Of a DNA stretch of 5,983 bases, positions 1 to 4,943 are shown piece after piece. Location: the NCBI GenBank assembly GCA_012510865.1, contig JAAZHF010000410.1:1-5983 (forward strand), given 5' to 3'. A model generated the notes under the pieces. It had not been told where the DNA came from. It made no database searches and saw only the letters and a program-made list of their open reading frames with translations. A program made the position numbers and the translations under genes. Source of the DNA: Gammaproteobacteria bacterium (GTDB lineage: Bacteria; Pseudomonadota; Gammaproteobacteria; Xanthomonadales; Xanthomonadaceae). Position 1 is the first letter of the stretch; the number at the start of each line of letters is the position of its first letter.

Positions 1-1
1 C

Positions 2-2701
2 CTCGGCACCGTGACCGTGATCGGCGAGCGCGTGGTCAACCGCGTGGACGTGCGCTCCACCGAGACCGCGACCAACGTCACCCGCGAGGAGATCTCGCGC
101 CTGCCGGTCGAACAGAGCCTGAGCGCCGTGGCGCAGCTGGCGCCGGGCGTCGTCCAGGGCAACGCCTCCTTCGGCGGCATCTCCTTCGGCGGTTCGTCGA
201 TCGCGGAGAACTCGGTCTTCATCAACGGCCTGAACGTCACCGACTTCTACCGCCGGCACAGCTTCTCGACCGCGCCCTTCGCCTTCTTCCGCGAGTTCCA
301 GGTCAAGACCGGCGGCTACTCGGTCGAGTTCGGCCGCAGCACCGGCGGCGTGATCAACGCCGTGACCCGCTCGGGCGGCAACGAATTCCAGGGCGGCGTG
401 GAGCTGACCTTCGAGCCCTCCGCCTGGAAGAGCCGCGGCGAGGACCGTTTCTACGACGACGGCAGCGTCAACGTGCGCTCCAGCCACGACCGCAGCAGCT
501 TCACCAAGGCGAACGTGTGGGCGTCGGGCCCGATCGTCCGCGACCGCCTGTTCATGTTCGCCATGTACGAGCAGCGCGAAAGCAAATCGAGCTTCACCAA
601 CTCCTCCGGCAGCAGTTGGAGCGACCGCGAGGTGAGCAACGGCATCTGGGGCACCAAGGTCGACTGGAACCTGTCCGACGACCACCTGCTCGAGCTGCTC
701 GCGTTCTCGGACGAGGGTGACTCGGAAACCCTGCTGTACGGCTACGACTTCGACACCCGGACCGTCGACGACGAGGTGCCGAGCCGGTCGACCTCGTCGA
801 GCGGCGGCAAGAGCGGCTCGCTGACGTACACCGACCACTTCGGCGAGAATTTCACCGCCAAGGCGATGAACGGGATCAACCGCAGCTCCAGCTTCCTGCG
901 TTCGCCGCAGGACGCGCTCTGCAGCTGGGTGACCTACAACAACGCCTCCTACGGCGCCATCTACCGCGGCATGGGCAGCCCGACGCTGGGCTGCCACCCG
1001 GGCTCGAACGTCGTCTCGCACGAGGACGAGCGCAAAGCCAAGCGCCTGGACTTCGAGTGGGCGCTGGGCGACCACCTCGTCCGCTTCGGCTGGGACCACG
1101 AGCTGATGACGACCGACCGCGTCACCTTCTATCCCGGAGACGGCAAGCAGTACGTGGCCTACGGCCGCACCAGCCCGAACCAGGTGCTCGACAACGGCAC
1201 CCCGCTGCCGGCCGGCGTGGACGCCTTCCTGATGGCGCGCGAGCGCGCCGACGGCGGTGTCTTCGACATCGAGGCCAGCGCCTACTACATCGAGGACAAC
1301 TGGAGCATCACCCCGGACCTGCTGCTGAACCTCGGCCTGCGCGTCGACACCTTCGACAACAAGACCGCCACCGGCGCCAGCTTCATCAAGATGGACGACC
1401 TGGTCTCGCCGCGCTTCGGCTTCTCCTGGGACATGAAGGGCGACGGCACCACCAAGCTGTTCGGCAACCTGGGCCGCTACTACATGCCGGTGACCAGCAT
1501 CATCAGCTACAACTTCGCCGGCGGCCTGCTCGACGAGCGCACCTTCTACGAGCTGGACGGCTGGGCGGCCGCGGTCAACCCGATCACCGGCGCCGAGTAC
1601 ATGGCACCGATCATCGGCGCGCAGATCGGGCCGGTCGACGACCAGTTCAACATCAGCGTCCGCGACTACCGCCAGAGCGTGGACCGCGACCTGGACGCGG
1701 TCTACCAGGACGAGGCCATCGTCGGCTTCCAGACCATGATCAACCAGGCCTGGTCCTGGGGCGTCAACGCCACCTACCGCCGCATGCCCAACGCGCTGGA
1801 CGACGTCCGCATCAACGCGCTCTGCGGCGTCCGCCACGGCACCCTCTGGCCGATCGCCAACCCGGGCGACAAGCTGACCCTGTGGGGCACCACCGACATG
1901 GGCTGCGAGCAGGACGGCTGGGTCACGATCGACACCTCGAAGGAGGGCTACATCACCGTCGGCAGCGACCGCGTGATCGGCTACTCCAAGCCCAAGCGCA
2001 CCTACAAGGCGGTCGAGTTCCAGATCGACCGCGCGTGGGACGACAAGTGGGCGTTCAACGCGTCCTACCTGTGGTCGAAGCTCGAGGGCAACCACGAGGG
2101 TCCGGTGAACTCGGACACCAACTACGGCGACACCGGCATGGTCCAGCACTGGGACCACCCGGCGAACAACGACCGCTACGGTGACCTGTTCAACGACCAC
2201 CGCCACCAGATCAAGCTGCGCGGCAGCTACAAGTTCAACGAGCAGTGGAGCGTCGGCGGCACGCTGAGCGCCATGTCCGGCGGCCCGATCACCGCCTTCG
2301 GCGTGACCTGGCCCGACGAGAACTTCGCCGTCGCCAGCTACACGAGCGAGGGCAGCGGCGGCGGCACCGGCTGGCTCTGCGTGGCCCGCTGCGCGGGCAC
2401 CGACGAGAACGGCGTTCCCTACACCTGGCAGGACCGGGTGTACGAGCGCACCGAGCGCGGCGCCTTCGGCCGCATGCCCTGGATCTACGACCTCAGCGCG
2501 AACGTGACCTGGACGCTGCCGGTGGACGGCATCGACCTCAAGGCCCGCCTGTCGGTCTACAACCTGCTGAACGACCAGGAAGTGATCAACGTGCGCGCCC
2601 GCTACGAAAGCAACCCGGGCGTGCGCCGCGACACCTTCGGCACCGGCACGCGCTGGCAGTCGCCGCGCTACACGCAGCTGGTGGTGACCTGGAACTTCTG
2701 A
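2..2701 (+). CDS. TonB-dependent outer-membrane receptor, 5'-truncated (Oar/carboxypeptidase-regulatory-like type)
   Basis: This is a substrate-gated outer-membrane channel powered by the TonB-ExbBD system. The frame is open from base 2, so the true start, signal peptide and probably an N-terminal carboxypeptidase-regulatory-like domain lie upstream. The GTG at 11 is not the start. The first visible residues, LGTVTVIGERV, look like a Ton box. The plug follows over about residues 10-145, with LPVEQSLSAVAQLAPGVV, a FGGSSIAENSVFINGLNVTD stretch and YSVEFGRSTGGVINAVTRSG. A long beta-barrel follows with alternating aromatic strands (for example LLLNLGLRVDTF and LKARLSVYNLLND). It ends in YTQLVVTWNF; a terminal Phe is the usual Bam-recognition signature of outer-membrane proteins. 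About 899 residues are visible. Exactly six cysteines occur, as three close pairs in predicted loops. The substrate cannot be read from sequence. This receptor subfamily is often annotated as an oligopeptide transporter, but that is only family knowledge. Confidence 0.93.
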   Translation, partial: LGTVTVIGERVVNRVDVRSTETATNVTREEISRLPVEQSLSAVAQLAPGVVQGNASFGGISFGGSSIAENSVFINGLNVTDFYRRHSFSTAPFAFFREFQVKTGGYSVEFGRSTGGVINAVTRSGGNEFQGGVELTFEPSAWKSRGEDRFYDDGSVNVRSSHDRSSFTKANVWASGPIVRDRLFMFAMYEQRESKSSFTNSSGSSWSDREVSNGIWGTKVDWNLSDDHLLELLAFSDEGDSETLLYGYDFDTRTVDDEVPSRSTSSSGGKSGSLTYTDHFGENFTAKAMNGINRSSSFLRSPQDALCSWVTYNNASYGAIYRGMGSPTLGCHPGSNVVSHEDERKAKRLDFEWALGDHLVRFGWDHELMTTDRVTFYPGDGKQYVAYGRTSPNQVLDNGTPLPAGVDAFLMARERADGGVFDIEASAYYIEDNWSITPDLLLNLGLRVDTFDNKTATGASFIKMDDLVSPRFGFSWDMKGDGTTKLFGNLGRYYMPVTSIISYNFAGGLLDERTFYELDGWAAAVNPITGAEYMAPIIGAQIGPVDDQFNISVRDYRQSVDRDLDAVYQDEAIVGFQTMINQAWSWGVNATYRRMPNALDDVRINALCGVRHGTLWPIANPGDKLTLWGTTDMGCEQDGWVTIDTSKEGYITVGSDRVIGYSKPKRTYKAVEFQIDRAWDDKWAFNASYLWSKLEGNHEGPVNSDTNYGDTGMVQHWDHPANNDRYGDLFNDHRHQIKLRGSYKFNEQWSVGGTLSAMSGGPITAFGVTWPDENFAVASYTSEGSGGGTGWLCVARCAGTDENGVPYTWQDRVYERTERGAFGRMPWIYDLSANVTWTLPVDGIDLKARLSVYNLLNDQEVINVRARYESNPGVRRDTFGTGTRWQSPRYTQLVVTWNF

Positions 2702-2710
2702 CGCGGACCC

Positions 2711-2738
2711 GCCGCCGCCGGCTCGCGCCGGCGGCGGC
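2711..2738 (+). terminator. Strong GC hairpin after the receptor stop; terminator-like but without a T-tract
   Basis: GCCGCCGCCGGC (2711-2722) and GCCGGCGGCGGC (2727-2738) are exact reverse complements around the 4-nt loop TCGC. The structure starts 9 bases after the receptor stop and ends 6 bases before the GGAG of the next gene. Only CCTT follows, so it is not a classic intrinsic terminator. It may slow polymerase, protect the receptor mRNA 3' end, or influence access to the next ribosome binding site. Confidence 0.6.
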
Positions 2739-2744
2739 CTTCGC

Positions 2745-2748
2745 GGAG
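2745..2748 (+). promoter_or_regulatory. Ribosome binding site of the serine hydrolase
   Basis: GGAG sits 6 bases before the ATG at 2755. It decides the start, because the same frame stays open far upstream inside the receptor gene (to 2245). Only this ATG combines a Shine-Dalgarno match with an immediately following signal peptide. Confidence 0.75.
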
Positions 2749-2754
2749 CAAGCG

Positions 2755-4422
2755 ATGTCGAAGACAACGGTTCCCCCTTGGCTCTCCCTTGCGGCCGCCC
2801 TCGCGGCCGCTGTTTTTTCCACGTCCCCGGCGCGGGCCGCGGACGGCGCGGCGCCCACTCCGGAACCGGCGACAGCGGCGGCGGCGGTCGCGGCCGCGGT
2901 CGACGAGGCCGTGGCCCGCTACGGGCTGCCCGGCATCGCCGTGGGCGTCGTGGTCGGCGGCGAGGTGGTGCAGGTCGAACTGCGCGGCGAGACGATCGTC
3001 GGCAGCGGCGACCCGGTCGGGAGCGACACGCTGTTCAAGGTCGCGTCCAACACCAAGGCCATGACCGCGGCCCTGCTGGCGCGGCAGGTCGACGCCGGCC
3101 TCCTGGCCTGGGACGACCCGGTGGTGAAGCACCTGCCCGGGTTCCGCATGCGCGAGGACTGGGTGACGCGGGAAATGCAGGTGCGCGACCTGCTGATCCA
3201 CAACAGCGGCCTGGGTCCCGGCGCGGGCGACCTGATGCTGTGGCCGGAGCCGAATTCGTTCACCCGCGAGGACGTGGTCGCGGGCCTGGCGCACCTGCAG
3301 CCCCGGTGGAGCTTCCGCTCGCGCTATGCCTATGACAACACGCTGTACATCGTGGCCGGCGAGGTCGCCGCGGCCGCCGGAGGGGCGCCCTTCGACGTGC
3401 TGCTGCGTCGCGAGGTGTTCGAGCCGCTGGGAATGGAGGGCTGCAGGATCGGCGAGTGGCGCCTGGACTCCGCGCCGGGCGTCGCCGCGCCGCACCTGCG
3501 CGGCGAGGGCGGCTGGCTGCCGCGTGGCGACGGCGACGTGGTCGCCGACATGCCGATGGCGGCGGCCGGCGGCGTGCGCTGCGGCCTGGACGACATGCTG
3601 CGCTGGGTGCGGGCCTGGCTCGATCCGCGGACGCCGGGCGCCGACGGGCGGCCCTGGCTGTCGGCGGCCCAGCGCGAGGCCGCCTGGACCGCGCACATGC
3701 CGATGCCGCTGACGCAGCGCATGCGCGAGTGGAACCGCAGCCACTTCTCGGCCTACGGCTACGGCTGGCGGCTGAGCGACGTCGACGGGACGTCGAAGGT
3801 CGCGCATACCGGCACGCTGTCGGGCATGTACTCGGCGGTGACGCTGCTGCCGGAGCTCGACGCCGGCTTCGTGATCCTGATCAACGGCAGCGCCGGCGAG
3901 GCGCGCACGGTGCTGGAGCAGTCCCTGTCGAAGATCTTCACCGCCGGCGGCGATGCCGGTCACGGCGGGGCCGCGGCGCACGCGGGCTCCGGCCTGGTGG
4001 CGCACTATGCCGGGCTGCTGGACGCGGAGCGGGCACGCGCAGGGGCCGCCGCGGCGGACCGGGGCGGCGAGGGCGCCGGTGCGCCGCAGGCCCGCCGCGC
4101 GGTGGCCGCGGCCGACGTGGCCGGACTGCCGGGGCGCTATCGGGACCCCTGGTTCGGCGAGGTTCGGATCTGCCGCGCCGACGGCGGGCTGCGCTTCGAA
4201 TCCCGGAAGTCGCCGCGGCTGTCGGGGCCCGTCCTGCGGGCAGGCGACCGCATGCTGGTGGATTTCGACACGCTCGGCGCCGATGCCGATGCCTGGTTGG
4301 ACTTCGCGCCGGGGGCCCCGGGCCGGCCGGCCCGCCTGGCCATGGCCAAGGTCGATCCGGAGGCCGATTTCAGCTACGACTACGAAGACCTGGCCTTCGA
4401 GCGCATCGGCGACTGCGACTGA
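2755..4422 (+). CDS. Secreted serine hydrolase, beta-lactamase class C / peptidase S12-like fold, with C-terminal DUF3471 domain
   Basis: This is an exported 555-residue serine hydrolase of the penicillin-binding-protein/AmpC-like fold. The signal peptide has a Lys at residue 3, an Ala/Leu core and probable cleavage after SPARA (residues 24-28). The S12 domain spans about 45-395. It has the nucleophile motif SNTK (S98, K101), the YDN motif (Y193, N195) and HTG (351-353) in the place of KTG. HTG is the usual form in esterase- and peptidase-like relatives, whereas KTG is typical of true beta-lactamases. All three catalytic elements are intact. An Ala/Gly/Arg-rich linker (about 398-452) leads to a DUF3471 domain (about 455-552: LPGRYRDPWFGEVRI through DPEADFSYDYEDLAF). 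Family members include D-aminopeptidases, D-Ala-D-Ala carboxypeptidases and esterases, and the substrate here cannot be chosen among these. It lies 53 bp behind the receptor gene, which suggests joint expression. A terminator-like structure occupies the signal-peptide codons. Confidence 0.92.
   Translation: MSKTTVPPWLSLAAALAAAVFSTSPARAADGAAPTPEPATAAAAVAAAVDEAVARYGLPGIAVGVVVGGEVVQVELRGETIVGSGDPVGSDTLFKVASNTKAMTAALLARQVDAGLLAWDDPVVKHLPGFRMREDWVTREMQVRDLLIHNSGLGPGAGDLMLWPEPNSFTREDVVAGLAHLQPRWSFRSRYAYDNTLYIVAGEVAAAAGGAPFDVLLRREVFEPLGMEGCRIGEWRLDSAPGVAAPHLRGEGGWLPRGDGDVVADMPMAAAGGVRCGLDDMLRWVRAWLDPRTPGADGRPWLSAAQREAAWTAHMPMPLTQRMREWNRSHFSAYGYGWRLSDVDGTSKVAHTGTLSGMYSAVTLLPELDAGFVILINGSAGEARTVLEQSLSKIFTAGGDAGHGGAAAHAGSGLVAHYAGLLDAERARAGAAAADRGGEGAGAPQARRAVAAADVAGLPGRYRDPWFGEVRICRADGGLRFESRKSPRLSGPVLRAGDRMLVDFDTLGADADAWLDFAPGAPGRPARLAMAKVDPEADFSYDYEDLAFERIGDCD
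2791..2818 (+). terminator. Intrinsic-terminator-like hairpin plus T-tract inside the hydrolase signal-peptide codons
   Basis: Two copies of the palindrome GCGGCCGC (2791-2798 and 2803-2810) flank the loop CCTC, giving an 8-bp all-GC stem. TG and six consecutive T (2813-2818) follow. In frame this encodes residues 13-21 of the hydrolase (Ala-rich, then Val-Phe). The T-tract needs the codons GTT and TTT, while Phe is otherwise written TTC wherever I checked. On reading through the window I found no other run of six T. The shape is textbook, but function is inferred: it may stop receptor transcripts or attenuate the hydrolase. Chance assembly in an Ala-rich signal peptide remains possible. Confidence 0.5.
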
Positions 4423-4532
4423 AGTCTATGCATGCGCGCTCCGGTCTGTGACCGGACGCACGGGGCGCCGCGGGGCATCCCGCTACCATGCTGCGCGGCA
4501 GCACCCGGTTCCGCTGCTTCCATGGAGGGAGC
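4423..4532 (+). other. Intergenic spacer with two small inverted repeats
   Basis: This 110-bp gap separates the hydrolase stop from the HPt start. It holds TCCGGT-ctgtg-ACCGGA (4440-4456, 6-bp arms, 5-nt loop) and GCGGG-gcat-CCCGC (4470-4483, 5-bp arms, 4-nt loop). Neither is followed by a T-tract. They could be weak transcript-end hairpins or an operator dyad. The promoter of the signalling genes should lie here or upstream, but I could not find a convincing -35/-10 pair. Confidence 0.4.
4524..4528 (+). promoter_or_regulatory. Ribosome binding site of the HPt gene
   Basis: GGAGG (4524-4528) lies 4 bases before the ATG at 4533. It favours this start over the in-frame ATG at 4488, which has no purine-rich element upstream and would add 15 residues that do not resemble an HPt domain. 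Confidence 0.75.
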
Positions 4533-4943
4533 ATGACGGACGCTCCGGAGACAGGCCGCCACATCCAGCAGGACTTCGACCTGCGCGCACTGCACGACAC
4601 CGTCGGCGACGATCCCGCGGTGCTGGGGGAAATCATCGGCTGCTTCGACACCGTCGCCACGGGAATGCGCGCCGGCCTCCTGCGCGCGGCCGCGGACCGG
4701 GACGCCGGCGCCGCGGCCCTGCTTGCGCACAGCCTGAAGTCGTCGTCGCGCGCGGTCGGAGCCCTGCCGCTGGGCTCGCTCTGCGAGCGCCTGGAAGCGC
4801 GGGCCGCGGGCGGACGCCGCGACGGCTTCGCGCCGCTGGTGGCGGACGTGGTCGAGGCAATGGACGCGGCGCTTGCCGCGATGCGCCGCTGGCGCGGGAC
4901 GATGGCAGCGGCGGCAGGACGGACGGCGAGGCAGGGGCTTTGA
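4533..4943 (+). CDS. Stand-alone histidine phosphotransfer (HPt) domain protein
   Basis: This is a 136-residue cytoplasmic phosphorelay intermediate that should carry phosphate between a hybrid kinase and a response regulator. A single HPt four-helix domain spans about residues 14-118. The key helix reads LLAHSLKSSSRAVGA, with H66 as the phospho-accepting histidine and K69 next to it. It is followed by L..LCERLEARA, the usual second half of the motif. The more common Gly after the Lys is Ser here (HxLKS), a variant known in HPt proteins. The N-terminal half (FDLRALHDTVGDDPAVLGEI) matches the typical first helices. There is no signal peptide or membrane segment. The stop codon overlaps the start of the REC-EAL gene, so the two proteins are probably made together and the receiver next door is the likely partner. 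No kinase gene is visible in the window. Confidence 0.9.
   Translation: MTDAPETGRHIQQDFDLRALHDTVGDDPAVLGEIIGCFDTVATGMRAGLLRAAADRDAGAAALLAHSLKSSSRAVGALPLGSLCERLEARAAGGRRDGFAPLVADVVEAMDAALAAMRRWRGTMAAAAGRTARQGL
4928..4931 (+). promoter_or_regulatory. Ribosome binding site for the TTG start of the REC-EAL gene
   Basis: GAGG (4928-4931) is 8 bases before the TTG at 4940, inside the end of the HPt gene. A second purine run, AGGGG (4933-4937), is probably too close. The TTG and the HPt stop TGA share bases (TTGA, 4940-4943), an arrangement typical of translational coupling. Confidence 0.6.

Noticed and set aside
11..13. GTG at position 11 as the start of the receptor
   Set aside because: The frame is open from base 2, and this point is inside the Ton box. 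There is no signal peptide, so the true start must be upstream of the window.
2245..2754. 170-codon upstream extension of the hydrolase frame into the receptor gene
   Set aside because: The extension is Arg/His-rich junk in another frame of the receptor. The ATG at 2755 has GGAG at good spacing and begins a normal signal peptide.
2668..4005. 445-codon open frame on the minus strand opposite the serine hydrolase
   Set aside because: It is rich in Arg, His, Gln and Ala with no recognisable domain, as expected of an antisense shadow in GC-rich DNA. The plus strand here carries an intact catalytic enzyme.
3456..4451. 331-codon plus-strand frame overlapping the hydrolase
   Set aside because: It is an out-of-frame Arg/Gly/Ala-rich translation without domains. 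The hydrolase frame contains the HTG motif and DUF3471 across the same bases.
4484..4489. TACCAT as a possible -10 element for the HPt gene
   Set aside because: The base match is partial, and no -35-like hexamer lies at 16-18 bases. The nearest TTGAC-like element (TGTGAC, 4447-4452) is about 31 bases away.
4488..4532. Earlier ATG for the HPt gene
   Set aside because: There is no Shine-Dalgarno element before it, and the added 15 residues are not HPt-like. The ATG at 4533 has GGAGG directly upstream.
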